Source: Streptomyces sp. SPB162 (GTDB taxonomy: Bacteria; Actinomycetota; Actinomycetes; Streptomycetales; Streptomycetaceae). Taken from it: a stretch of 64,000 bases of DNA. Position 1 is the stretch's first letter; each line of letters starts with the position of its first letter. Made by a program: the position numbers and the translations under genes. Under the pieces are notes generated by a model. The model made no database searches and was not told the origin of the DNA. It saw nothing but the letters and a program-made list of their open reading frames with translations. Location: contig NZ_JAQFII010000001.1 in NCBI RefSeq assembly GCF_029504575.1, positions 124,001 to 188,000 of the forward strand. The letters are read 5' to 3'. This document shows positions 48,812 through 57,430 of the stretch, piece after piece.

Positions 48812-49743
48812 GCGGTGCCTCCCCGCAGCTTCGCCAGCACCGTCGTCGCCGCGTCCTCCAGGCAGGGCCAGGAGGCCGGGTCGAGGCCGTGGCGGTCGGT
48901 CAGGGCGAACAGCCAGCGTTCGAGGCCGAAGGCCACGCAGCAGCTGTCGGCCGGGCGGCCGTCGCGGCTCAGGCCGAAGCCGGCCCCGAAGTGGTCGTGG
49001 TGCCGGTTGACCGACGCGATGGCCAGGTCACCTCCGTACGTCGCCTCGTGCTTCACCGGCTGGACCCGCTGCAGCAGGTGGCGCGGGTTGCCCTGGGGCC
49101 GGAAGAAGGGGTCGGTCGCCGCCAGCCACTGCACGTCCAGGTCGATGAGCCCGAAGAACAGGTCGACGGCGGAGCGGGCGTGGTCGAGGAAGTCGACCGT
49201 CTCCGCGGTGGTGCCGAGGCAGACGATCTCCCGCATCGTGAAGCTGCTCAGCCGCCGCAGCGGCACATGGTGCGTCTCCTGACGGAAACAGGTGTTCCGG
49301 GTCGTCAGGTACAGCGGGCCGTCCAGGGCTTCGCCCTGGTGGGCGTTGTAGAGGTGGTAGCAGGCCGCCGGGGTCAGGACCTCGGTGACCGGCGAGAGGC
49401 CGGGCAGCTCGACCCGGCCGTCGTCATCCGCGACGGGGCCGTCGAGGAAGGCGTCGATGTTCTCCTCCTCCGGGCTCAGCCGGGCCACGAAGGTCGCCTG
49501 GTGCGGGAAGGAGCGGAGGTAGCCGACCTGCTCCAGCCGCTGGGCGGGCAGCGACGCGGGATGCCGCTCCTCCTGCGCGTCCCAGAGGGAGGCGAGCCGC
49601 ACGAAGGCGCGGTCGCAGTCCTCGAAGAGGCGCAACAGCGGGCCGCGCAGGGCCGCTTGTCCGGACGGCTGCCAGGACAGACCGATACGGTGCAGAGCGG
49701 TGAGGCGGTCGGGTCCGGCGGTGTTCGCCGTCGCGCGGGTCAC
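48808..49743 (-). CDS. Amino acid:carrier-protein ligase (class II aaRS-like)
   Basis: 311-residue homologue of the catalytic core of class II seryl-tRNA synthetases without a tRNA-binding domain. Motif 2 is CFRQETHHVPLRRLSSFTMREI and motif 3 is SCCVAFGLERW. C128, E172 and C268/C269 match the zinc-binding Cys-Glu-Cys set of the amino acid:[carrier protein] ligases (Bll0957 type), which load Gly, Ala or similar amino acids on a dedicated carrier. The ACP gene directly upstream overlaps it by GTGA and is the obvious partner. The amino acid cannot be read from sequence. Confidence 0.86.
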   Translation of the reverse strand: MTRATANTAGPDRLTALHRIGLSWQPSGQAALRGPLLRLFEDCDRAFVRLASLWDAQEERHPASLPAQRLEQVGYLRSFPHQATFVARLSPEEENIDAFLDGPVADDDGRVELPGLSPVTEVLTPAACYHLYNAHQGEALDGPLYLTTRNTCFRQETHHVPLRRLSSFTMREIVCLGTTAETVDFLDHARSAVDLFFGLIDLDVQWLAATDPFFRPQGNPRHLLQRVQPVKHEATYGGDLAIASVNRHHDHFGAGFGLSRDGRPADSCCVAFGLERWLFALTDRHGLDPASWPCLEDAATTVLAKLRGGTA

Positions 49744-50000
49744 GGCGTCACCGCCGCTCCGCCGAACCGGTCCACGATCGTGTGGATGTCGCGGAAGTCC
49801 CCTGGTCGCAGGTCCTCCACGTCGATCGGTGAGGCACGCAGCCGTTCCAGGAACAGCAGCAGTTCCGGCAGGTGCACGGAGCGCAGGTGCCGCTCCTCGA
49901 ACAGGGGCGTGCGGTCCGTGAGGTCCGCGGCGGACAGGCCGGAGGCCTTGCCGAGGACCCACGTTCGCAGCCGGTCCCGGATCTCCTGGTCAGAAGGCAT
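49740..50000 (-). CDS. Dedicated aminoacyl carrier protein
   Basis: 86-residue carrier protein. TPLFEERHLRSVHLPELLLF holds the expected phosphopantetheine serine in RSVHL, followed by the helix II/III pattern LERLRASPIDVEDLRPGDF. The usual DSL is replaced by RSV, typical of the aminoacyl carriers paired with aaRS-like ligases. The start overlaps the upstream oxygenase stop by 11 bases. It is translated directly before the ligase. Confidence 0.8.
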   Translation of the reverse strand: MPSDQEIRDRLRTWVLGKASGLSAADLTDRTPLFEERHLRSVHLPELLLFLERLRASPIDVEDLRPGDFRDIHTIVDRFGGAAVTP

Positions 50001-50904
50001 CGACCGGCTCCTTGTCGAGAATCCCCGCCGCGATGAGAAAGGTGACGACCTTCGTCGAGACGTCACGGCGGTGGGCGCGCTGGGCCGGAGCGGACCAGGC
50101 CTGTTCCGCGACTTCCCACGGCTCGTCCAGCCCGGCGTCGGCGTAGACGTCGGGGTTGTAGTACTCGCGCCAGCTGCCGACGAAGAACTGCTCCAACTCG
50201 CCGTGCAGGTCCGCCACCGTGTCGGTGCCCCAGGACGGGACGCAGGCCTCCCACAGCGCGGTCACCAGTTGGCGGCCGAACACCAGGTGCCGCGATTCCT
50301 CGACGTGGTGGTTGTCGTTGATGAAGCGCGCCACGGGATGCAGCCGGGCGTCCCGGGCCTGGATCCAGTTGTAACGGTCCACGATCTCCTCGAAGATCAT
50401 GGTCTTGGCGAAGAAGAGGAAGTCCTCGACGCTCTGCGAGCGGGCCTCCGGCAGTGCGAACTGGCGGGTGCGGTACACCTTCGCGTACCGGGTGCAGAAA
50501 CCGCCGAAGTAGATGCTGTGCTTGTTCTCCTCGTCGAGGAAGTGGTGCAGGTACTCCGAGACGCCCAGCAGGTCCTTGCGGTACAGCCGCTGCGCCAGGC
50601 CCTGCATCAGACCCTTCTCGCCGTGGATGTTGAGACTGTAGAAGTTGACGGCCTCATGGAAGGCCAGCCGTCGCCTGGCGGCCTCATCGAGCGTCTCCCA
50701 CAGCGGGGTGCCGTACAGGCTCACGTACTCGGGGGAGCTGAACCACTCCTCCTCGGGCCGGACCTCCGCCGGCCACTGCCCCAACGTGACGTAGGGGTTC
50801 TGGTAGGAGCGCTTCGACAGGTGGCTGAGTCTGTTCACCGTGTCACCGAGTGAGGCGATCGCCTCGGCGAGCCGGGGTTTCGGGGTGTTCTCCGTACTGC
50901 TCAA
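49990..50904 (-). CDS. AurF-like diiron N-oxygenase family protein
   Basis: 304-residue helical protein with the diiron pattern of the AurF (p-aminobenzoate N-oxygenase) family: AFHEAVNFYSLNIHGEKG, DEENKH (E126, H129), IFEEIVDRYNW (E172/E173) and HHVEESRH (H199/H200, E203, H206). AurF-type enzymes oxidise amines to hydroxylamine, nitroso or nitro groups, often on carrier- or CoA-free substrates. The start is TTG at 50904 with GAGGA upstream; no ATG or GTG fits better. It lies between the KASIII-like gene and the aminoacyl carrier gene. Confidence 0.8.
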   Translation of the reverse strand: MSSTENTPKPRLAEAIASLGDTVNRLSHLSKRSYQNPYVTLGQWPAEVRPEEEWFSSPEYVSLYGTPLWETLDEAARRRLAFHEAVNFYSLNIHGEKGLMQGLAQRLYRKDLLGVSEYLHHFLDEENKHSIYFGGFCTRYAKVYRTRQFALPEARSQSVEDFLFFAKTMIFEEIVDRYNWIQARDARLHPVARFINDNHHVEESRHLVFGRQLVTALWEACVPSWGTDTVADLHGELEQFFVGSWREYYNPDVYADAGLDEPWEVAEQAWSAPAQRAHRRDVSTKVVTFLIAAGILDKEPVDAF

Positions 50905-50960
50905 ACGATCCTCATCAAACGTCTCTGGTCGTTGGTCGGGTGTGCCGGTGACCTGCCGGC

Positions 50961-51932
50961 TCACCGTGGGAAGGAGTCGGTGGCCCGCAAGATGACGCAC
51001 TGCCAGTTCAGGCCGAATCCGGCCATCACGAGGGCGACGTACTGACCGGACCGCACCCGGCCGGAAGCGATCAGTTCCGCGAGGTTGACGATGTTGTCGG
51101 CGGAGATGACGTGCCCCACGTCCCGCATGGACGAGAAGAAGACCTTCCCGGCGTCCACCCCCAGCAGGCGGGCCAGGATCTGCCACGCCTTGTCGTTGGT
51201 GTTCTGCGTGACGACCCAGTCCAGGTCCGCGGCCGACAGGCCGGCCCGGGTCAGGGTCTCGCGCACCAGCCGGTGCGTGTACGCGAAGTACATGCCGACC
51301 GTTTCGTCGTCGTCCGCCTGTCCGAGGCCGCCGTTGGTGATCTGGTGTGCGGTCACCAGCCGGAACGCGGCGGGCTGCCGGCTGACGACACAGGCCGCCG
51401 CACCGTCGGAGATCAGGTTGTAGGCCTGCTCGTACCGTGCCCCCTCCGGGAAGCGGTCGGCCGTCACGCACAGCACCCGCTCCCAGCCCTCTTCGGCCTG
51501 GAGCATCGCCCCGGCCAGCCGCAGGGATCCCAGCATCGCCGTGCACGCCTGCTGGTTGAGTCCGATGACGACGGCCTTCTCGAGCCCGAAGTCGGCCTGC
51601 AGCCGGCCGGCGGGGAAGTCCATCAGGTGCTTCACGTCCCGGCTGCGCTCCCAGGCGGCGGGGTCCCCGGCGTTGCCGTTGACGGGCAGGCACGTCGCGT
51701 AGACGATCGCGTCCACCTCGCCCAGCCGACCGGAGTCGGCGAGCTGCGCGGTGGCGTTCTTGGCCAGGTCATAGGCGCTGGTCGTGGGCTCGCAAACGTG
51801 GTGCCAGCGGAAGCCCGCCGACTCCAGGTCCTGCGCCGAGGACATCAGGCGCCCTGCGGCACCCGTCTCACTGACGTGTGCTTTACGTTCGCCCAGTGCG
51901 TGGACGAACGAGTCGACGAATACGTCTGTCAC
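50961..51932 (-). CDS. KASIII-like condensing enzyme with atypical triad
   Basis: 323-residue thiolase-fold protein of the 3-oxoacyl-ACP synthase III family. The active Cys is C130 in LNQQACTAML. The usual HQAN motif is replaced by TQNTND (242-247), so the standard His is missing. H274 and N280 are present in RDVGHVISADN, and may rebuild a different triad as in acyltransferase-type KASIII relatives. It may condense or transfer an acyl group between carriers. The GTG start has GGGAGAG upstream. It is the first gene of the operon. Confidence 0.83.
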   Translation of the reverse strand: MTDVFVDSFVHALGERKAHVSETGAAGRLMSSAQDLESAGFRWHHVCEPTTSAYDLAKNATAQLADSGRLGEVDAIVYATCLPVNGNAGDPAAWERSRDVKHLMDFPAGRLQADFGLEKAVVIGLNQQACTAMLGSLRLAGAMLQAEEGWERVLCVTADRFPEGARYEQAYNLISDGAAACVVSRQPAAFRLVTAHQITNGGLGQADDDETVGMYFAYTHRLVRETLTRAGLSAADLDWVVTQNTNDKAWQILARLLGVDAGKVFFSSMRDVGHVISADNIVNLAELIASGRVRSGQYVALVMAGFGLNWQCVILRATDSFPR

Positions 51933-52228
51933 AGCATCTCTCCCAGCAGGAACTCGGGGACCATGGGCCGCGCCGCGATCCGTGCCGCCTGCCGCGTTGC
52001 AGACGGGACCGTCGGCCCGGGAGGGTCGGCCGCTCATCTGGAAGCCGGTCCGTGCACCGGTGGTGAAGCCGGCCACGTGTGCGTGTTCCCCCACCTCCAG
52101 GGTTCCTCGCGGCGCCGCCGTAGTCGATGGCCGCCTGCTGCGGATTGCCGTGACCCGGCTGTGCGCCGCGCACAACGCGGCAGGTCAGGGGGTTCTGGGC
52201 GGTGAGAAGCCGGGACGTGCCGGTACGG

Positions 52229-53740
52229 TCAGGGGCAGCGCACGGCCACGAGGGCCATCCGGCACGCGAGTTGGTGCCGGGCGTCGTCCAGCGCGCTGCC
52301 GGTCAGCGTTTCGACGCGGCGCAGCCGATTGAGCACGGTGTTGCGGTGGCAGTGCAGTTCGTCGGCGGCCCTGGCGGCCGAGCAGCCGCCGCGGAACCAG
52401 GCGTCCAAGGTCGCGAGCAGCAGGTCCCGCTCCTCCTGGGGGCAGTCGAGCAGCCGTCCGAACGTGTGGCGTGCCAGCCGCTGCGCGACGTGCGGGCTGG
52501 TCACCACGAGGGCTTCCAGCAGGTGGTCGTCGAAGGCCGCGACGCCCGGCGCGGCGGCGGGCAGCGTCTGCAGGGCGGTCTCGGCGCAGTGGTAGGCGGT
52601 GGCGATGTCGGCGAGGCTGTCGACCTCGCAGGAGATCCCCACCCGCCGGGCCGCGCCGACCGAAAGGGCTTCCACGAGGCGTCCCAGCGAGGTGGCACCC
52701 AGTTCCAGCAGTCCGATGTGCCGGTCGGCGCGCCTGCGCCAGAGGGTCGTCACCGCGTGGGAGGGCAGAGCATGTCGCAACGCCCGCGGCACCCCGTTCC
52801 TCGCGCCGTCGTGCTCCCCGTGCTCCGCGTGCCCCCCGTGCGCCGGCGCCTCATCGGCCACGGCGATCACGACGAACCGGCCGCGCGCGGGAAGGCCGAG
52901 ACTCACCTGTGCCTCGGCCGCGACCACCGGCTCGACGCCCCGTCCCTCGATCAGCGCGTCGATCACCGTCTCGCGGTGTTCGGTGCTGCGGCGCCGGTGG
53001 TCGACCTCCGCCAGTTGGTGCCCGTCGACGAAAGCCTGGGAGTAGCTGTCGAGCGCGTCCCAAACGGGCCCGCTCTCGTCCAGGAGGCGTTGCAGCACTT
53101 CCGGGGAGAGCGCACGGGCCGCGTCGAACAACTTCTCCCAGAGGAGTTGCGTGGCCAGCCGGTGGACCTGCAACAGGGATTCGACCGACACGCCTTCCTG
53201 TGCGCGGTAGCCTCCCCACGTCCTGGGCACGGCCAGCGGGTCGCTGTCGGTGGGCGGCCTGCCGGCGAGGATCCGCAGGAAGCCGAGGACGTTCTCGTGA
53301 AGGGAACGGCGTATATCGGACCCCGGTACGAACTCCAGGTACCCCACCTCCCTGCCCACGGTGAGTTCCATGAGCTCGTCCACGAGGTGCGGGAGCTGCC
53401 GCAGCAGACCTTCGGCGAGACCTTGCACGACGGGGGTGCGGGCGGCGCCTCCCTCGCGCGGTGAGGGGAGTTGTAGGGCCGCCTCGTGACCGCCGGCCTC
53501 GGCGGCACTCCGGGCGGCCGGGACGACCGGGGCCGACGGGGCGTCGACCACCGGGTGCGCACGGCCCGGTAACTCCCCCGGGCGGCCGTCGCGGGCCCTG
53601 CCCGGCGGGCCCGGCGGGCCTGCCGGGGTACGGGATTCGGCTGAGGCGGACGCCTCGGGCAGGGGCGTGCCCGGCCGGCCGGGACGTGCCCGGTGCTCCG
53701 TCAGCTGCTTCTCCACGGACGCGGTACCTCTGGTGAACAT
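52229..53740 (-). CDS. PucR/CdaR-type transcriptional regulator
   Basis: 503-residue regulator. A Pro/Ala-rich N-terminus (1-90) precedes a helical sensor region (LRQLPHLVDELMELTVGREV; ESLLQVHRLATQLLWEKLF). The C-terminal PucR HTH contains CSAARAADELHCHRNTVLNR, then LRRVETLTG. It lies 296 bp upstream of the KASIII-like gene in the same direction and is the best candidate cluster regulator. The ATG at 53740 is preferred, with GGAG upstream; an earlier in-frame ATG at 53782 adds 14 residues. Confidence 0.83.
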   Translation of the reverse strand: MFTRGTASVEKQLTEHRARPGRPGTPLPEASASAESRTPAGPPGPPGRARDGRPGELPGRAHPVVDAPSAPVVPAARSAAEAGGHEAALQLPSPREGGAARTPVVQGLAEGLLRQLPHLVDELMELTVGREVGYLEFVPGSDIRRSLHENVLGFLRILAGRPPTDSDPLAVPRTWGGYRAQEGVSVESLLQVHRLATQLLWEKLFDAARALSPEVLQRLLDESGPVWDALDSYSQAFVDGHQLAEVDHRRRSTEHRETVIDALIEGRGVEPVVAAEAQVSLGLPARGRFVVIAVADEAPAHGGHAEHGEHDGARNGVPRALRHALPSHAVTTLWRRRADRHIGLLELGATSLGRLVEALSVGAARRVGISCEVDSLADIATAYHCAETALQTLPAAAPGVAAFDDHLLEALVVTSPHVAQRLARHTFGRLLDCPQEERDLLLATLDAWFRGGCSAARAADELHCHRNTVLNRLRRVETLTGSALDDARHQLACRMALVAVRCP

Positions 53741-54021
53741 CGGCGGTGCTCCTTCCGGTCGTTCGGCGGACGGCGGCGGCACCTTCGCGCACGCGCCTCG
53801 GGCGACTGCCTACCGCTCGTGCCCGTGCGGAGCCGAACAGGGCGTCCGCCAGGGCCGCATCGCCAGGTCCGCGAGCGGCGACCGGGATCACCGGACCGTC
53901 GACCGCTTCGTGGGCAGCGCGACGGGGGAAACGAGCCCGTGCGGCATCCAACCGGGCGGGTCCCACCCTCGGACGCCCGAGCAGTCTCGCAGCATGTTTA
54001 TCACCCTCTGGAACAAGGAAG

Positions 54022-54033
54022 TTACCGTACGGT
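54022..54033. promoter_or_regulatory. TACCGTACGGTA palindrome, possible TetR-type operator
   Basis: A perfect 12-base palindrome in a locally AT-rich stretch 282 bases before the pucR start. It is the shape and sequence class often bound by TetR-family repressors, but no TetR gene is in the window. Confidence 0.4.
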
Positions 54034-54138
54034 ATCGAATCAGCCGCGCTCCGGCGCGAGGACGCCGGCCGCGCCACCGGCCGTGCGGCCCGGCGGAGCA
54101 TAAGAGTTCCTAAAGCCGACCTCATGTCGTCCTGAAGG

Positions 54139-54163
54139 CCTCGGCGGCACCGCTCCGCCGAGG
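54139..54163. other. Hairpin upstream of metalloprotease gene
   Basis: Perfect 9-bp stem, CCTCGGCGG with CCGCCGAGG, and a 7-base loop. It may be a leader or terminator structure. Confidence 0.4.
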
Positions 54164-54374
54164 TGGCGGATCCGGAGGTCTATACCTCCAGTGCAATGTC
54201 ACTGAAATACGCCGGTCACAGCAAACTCTCAGCATTCATGACCGGGCGTCAGTTCACCCCGACGCGCCCCATCGCGAACCTTCACCCCGTCTGAGGGCAA
54301 CGAAATCCGTGTCGATGGACGGGCGTTCGATGTGGCAGTGTCCCGCCGCAACGCAGTCCGGACGCGATGATGGG

Positions 54375-56466
54375 ATGAACTTGTTGCAGCTCAGAGATCG
54401 AGGCGAGCACCGGCGCCGTTCGAGGGCCAAGAGGCGGACCGTCCTCGCGATCGCGCTGGCGTCGGCCACGCTGGTCGCCGGCGGCGTCACCGCGCTCGCC
54501 ACGACGGGCGCCATCGGCGGCACGAACACCCAGCAGGTGGATTCGGCCGTCCCGCAGGCGCTGGACGACGTTCCGCCGGACGAGCCGCGCAAGGGCATGG
54601 TGTACAAGGGTCTGGAAGCAGCCCCCGAGGACAGCGCGTGCGTCGGCGGCTTCGAGGTCGAGGGCGTCAAGCAGTGCACGCACGGCCCCGACACGCCGCC
54701 CAAGGGCGTGGACATCACCAAGGACACACCCCCGGCCGTCAAGGCGATCGCGCCGGCCTCCATACCCAAGGCCGGCGGCGGCAAGGCCCCGGGCGGCGCG
54801 GAGCTGCTGTCGGACGTGCCGGCGACGCTGGACGCCGCTCACCCCGGCAAGGCCGTCGCCTCCGCCCCGCCCGCCGCGACGGGCTCCACGGGCCCCGCCG
54901 CCAAGGCCGCCGCGGCCCAGGACGCGGCGTCGGCCGTGGTCTGTGACGGCGACGGATCGACCGGCAACCGCGTCCAGGTCGTCTACGCACACGGGCCCGG
55001 TGCGAACCGCTTCGCCGAGTACCTGCCCTCGTTCAAGAAGTGGGCGCACGACTCCGACGTCATCTACAACGCGAGCGCGACGGAGACCGGCGGCGTACGC
55101 CACATCCGCTACGTCACCGAGTCCGACTGCACCGTCGCGGTGCTCAACCTCGAGGTGCCGGCCGCCGCGATGCAGGACTTCAGCGCCACCAACCAGGCGC
55201 TGGCCACCCAGGGGCTGAACCGCCGGGACCGTAAGTACATGATCTTCGCGGACTCCAACGTCTACTGCGGCATCGGCAGCTTCGCCGGCGACGAGCGTCC
55301 CGGCCCGGAGAACTCCAGTAACTTCGGCCCCTCCTACGGCCGCACGGACTCCGGCTGCTGGGGTGGCTCGACGCCCGCGCACGAACTCGGCCACAACCTC
55401 GGGGCGGTCAACAACAGCGCCCCGAACACCAGCCGTGGCGGCCACTGCGTGGACGAGTGGGACATCATGTGCTACTCGGACACGCCGTACTACCCGCAGA
55501 TGCAGATCCACTGCCCGAACCGCAGCAGCGACGACCGGCTCGACTGCAACCACGATGACTACTTCAACACCAACCCGCAGCCGGGCAGTTATCTGACGAC
55601 GCACTGGAACATCGCCAACAACCAGTTCCTGCTCACCAACGGTGGCAGCAACCCCAACCCCAACCCGACGCCGAACCCGACGCCCACCCCCTCCCCCACC
55701 ACGACAAAGGTTCCGACGCCCAACCCGACACCGACCACGACGCCGACCGCCACGCCGAATCCGACGACCGGTCCTGACGTCGTCGTGAGCCAGGTGACCC
55801 AGAACTCCGCGGTGCTCACCTGGAAGCCGGCCGCCGGCGCCACCGGGTACGACCTGCTGCTGGACAAGAAGGTCATCGGCACCGTCAAGGCCACCACCGT
55901 CCGGGTGGTCAGCCTGCGGCCCGGCACCGCGTACAAGGTCGCCGTCGCCGTGCACGGCGCGGACGGCAAGGTCTCGGCGTCCGGTCGCCAGGCGGCGTTC
56001 CCGCACCCAGCCCGCCAGCGGCACGGCCGGCCCGGTCCAGCCCGGCAAGCGCTACCTGATGCTCAACAGCTTCACGGGCCAGGCCGCCGACATGTACGGC
56101 GCCTCCCGTGCCAACGGCGGGGTGCTCATCGGCTACCAGCGCCACGGTTACACCAACCAGCAGTGGTCGTTCGAGAGCGTCGGCGGCGGCTACGTCCGGG
56201 TCAGGTCCGCGGTGTCCGGGAAGTGCCTGCAGATCGGCGGCCAGCCGGTGGCGGGCCAGTGGATCGCCCAGCAGCCGTGCGGCCGGGCCGCTTCGCAGGC
56301 GTGGAAGATCACCGCCAACGCGACCGGTTACACGCTCGGCGCCAAGGGCTCCCCGCTCGTCCTCGGCGTGAGCAACCGCGACTACTACGGCGGGGCGCTG
56401 CTGGAGCTGCAGCAGCCCGGCAACCAGGCCTGGCAGCGCTGGACCTTCCAGCAGCCCACGTCCTGA
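54375..56466 (+). CDS. Secreted zinc metalloprotease with FnIII and ricin-lectin domains (one frameshift)
   Basis: The signal region is RRSRAKRRTVLAIALASATL. A catalytic domain follows with HELGHNLGAVNN (H336, E337, H340), a metzincin-like HExxHxxGxxN motif, and several Cys pairs. A Pro/Thr/Asn linker leads to a fibronectin type III domain (VSQVTQNSAVLTWKPAAGAT), and a ricin B-type lectin domain (GYTNQQWSFESVGG, KCLQIGG, IAQQPCG) ends at 56466. The lectin is in another frame: one extra C in the CCC near 55999-56002 shifts FRTQPASG to FPHPARQR. Repaired, it has about 696 residues. Either an error or a true truncation is possible. Confidence 0.82.
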
Positions 56467-56470
56467 CCCC

Positions 56471-56504
56471 TCGGCCGTCCGCCGCCCCCGCGGGGGCGGC
56501 CGAG
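56471..56504 (+). terminator. First terminator after metalloprotease
   Basis: Core palindrome CCGCCCCCGCGGGGGCGG (56482-56499), with outer TCGGC/GCCGA pairing. Confidence 0.65.
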
Positions 56505-56516
56505 ACCCCATGAACC

Positions 56517-56550
56517 GACGGGCCCGCCCGCCCCACCGGGCGGGCCCGTC
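56517..56550 (+). terminator. Second terminator after metalloprotease
   Basis: Perfect 14-bp stem, GACGGGCCCGCCCG with CGGGCGGGCCCGTC, and a 6-base loop, in tandem with the first. Confidence 0.75.
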
Positions 56551-56619
56551 AGCGCGCTCCCGCGGGCCGCCCCCACCCGCCCCGCCCCCTTTCCCGACGC
56601 TCGTGAAAGCCGGTCCCAG

Positions 56620-57219
56620 ATGCCCCGCCCGCCCCTCCGCCTGCCGCGGCCGCCCGTGGCCGCGCTGCTGGTCCTCCTCGTCGCCCTGCTGTCGCTGCTG
56701 TGCACGAGGCCGGCGTCCGCCCATGGGGACACCATCCACCTGGAGATCACCGGCAACGCGGAAGGCCGCCTGACGATCGCCGCCACGTGGGACGAGGACC
56801 ACCACCCCGTGGACGAGAAGGTCGCCGCGACGCTGCAGGCGACCGCGGCGGACGGCCGCCAGGTCGGCCCGTGGGCCCTGACCCCGCTGGACATGGCGCG
56901 GGGCACCTATACCGTCGCCGTACCGCTGCCGCCCGGCACCTGGCAGGTTTCGGCGGAATCCGCGTTCCCGGCCATGGGCGCGGGAAAGACCACCCTCAAG
57001 GTCACGGCCGTTCCGGGCCGCCCGGCCCCGACCGTGAACACGAACGCCCCGACCACCGCCGCCCCGGCCCCGGCTCCGAGCCACCCCGCCGCGGCCGCCG
57101 ACACCGGCGATTCCGGATCGTCGGCCACCCTGGTGACAACCCTGGTCGCCGCAGCGGTCGTCGCGGCAGCCGTCGCGGTGCTGGTCGTGCGCCGGCGCCG
57201 CTCCGGCCCCCGGCGGTAG
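56620..57219 (+). CDS. Secreted, C-terminally anchored protein of unknown function
   Basis: 199-residue exported protein. A signal peptide lies at about 1-34, cleaving near PASAHG. A beta-rich domain (HGDTIHLEITGNAEGRLTIA, then LPPGTWQVSAESAFPAM) follows, then an Ala/Pro/Thr linker and a C-terminal helix (LVTTLVAAAVVAAAVAVLVV) with RRRR outside the helix. The HG start of the mature part recalls CopC-like proteins that bind copper through the N-terminal His, but this is a guess. Confidence 0.68.
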   Translation: MPRPPLRLPRPPVAALLVLLVALLSLLCTRPASAHGDTIHLEITGNAEGRLTIAATWDEDHHPVDEKVAATLQATAADGRQVGPWALTPLDMARGTYTVAVPLPPGTWQVSAESAFPAMGAGKTTLKVTAVPGRPAPTVNTNAPTTAAPAPAPSHPAAAADTGDSGSSATLVTTLVAAAVVAAAVAVLVVRRRRSGPRR

Positions 57220-57272
57220 CGACGGGAGCTCGTCCGACGACCCAACGCGTCAGGCGGGTTCCAGCGAAGGTG

Positions 57273-57286
57273 TTGAAGCGCTTCGA
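57273..57286. promoter_or_regulatory. LacI-type operator 1
   Basis: TTGAAGCGCTTCGA, one mismatch from the palindrome TCGAAGCGCTTCGA, 145 bases before the lacI-type gene. The central CG and flanking symmetry fit LacI-family sites. Confidence 0.75.
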
Positions 57287-57364
57287 CTGAGCTCTGGACA
57301 GCAGCTTAGGCCGCGTCTAGTGTCGATACGCGGCAGCTGTCACGGGACAGGGTCGCGAGTGTTA

Positions 57365-57378
57365 TCGAAGCGCTTCAA
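57365..57378. promoter_or_regulatory. LacI-type operator 2
   Basis: TCGAAGCGCTTCAA, 53 bases before the lacI-type start and 92 bases (about nine helical turns) from operator 1, a spacing that would allow looping. Confidence 0.8.
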
Positions 57379-57430
57379 TCGATAGGTTGTCCTGTGCAAC
57401 CCCTTCGCCCTCGTCGGATGGAGACCCTCT

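Larger units (their letters stand above)
53741..54374. other. 634-bp divergent intergenic region with several symmetric sites
   Basis: No convincing gene: open frames are Arg/Pro-rich and unconserved. It holds a TetR-like palindrome (54022-54033), a 9-bp-stem hairpin (54139-54163) and a GGAGGT/ACCTCC element (54174-54189). An AT-richer stretch around 53995-54040 probably marks the pucR promoter, and one around 54190-54240 the protease promoter. Confidence 0.4.

Noticed and set aside
53667..54135. A gene on the plus strand across the pucR start region
   Set aside because: It overlaps the pucR start and promoter, and all three forward frames give unconserved basic sequences.
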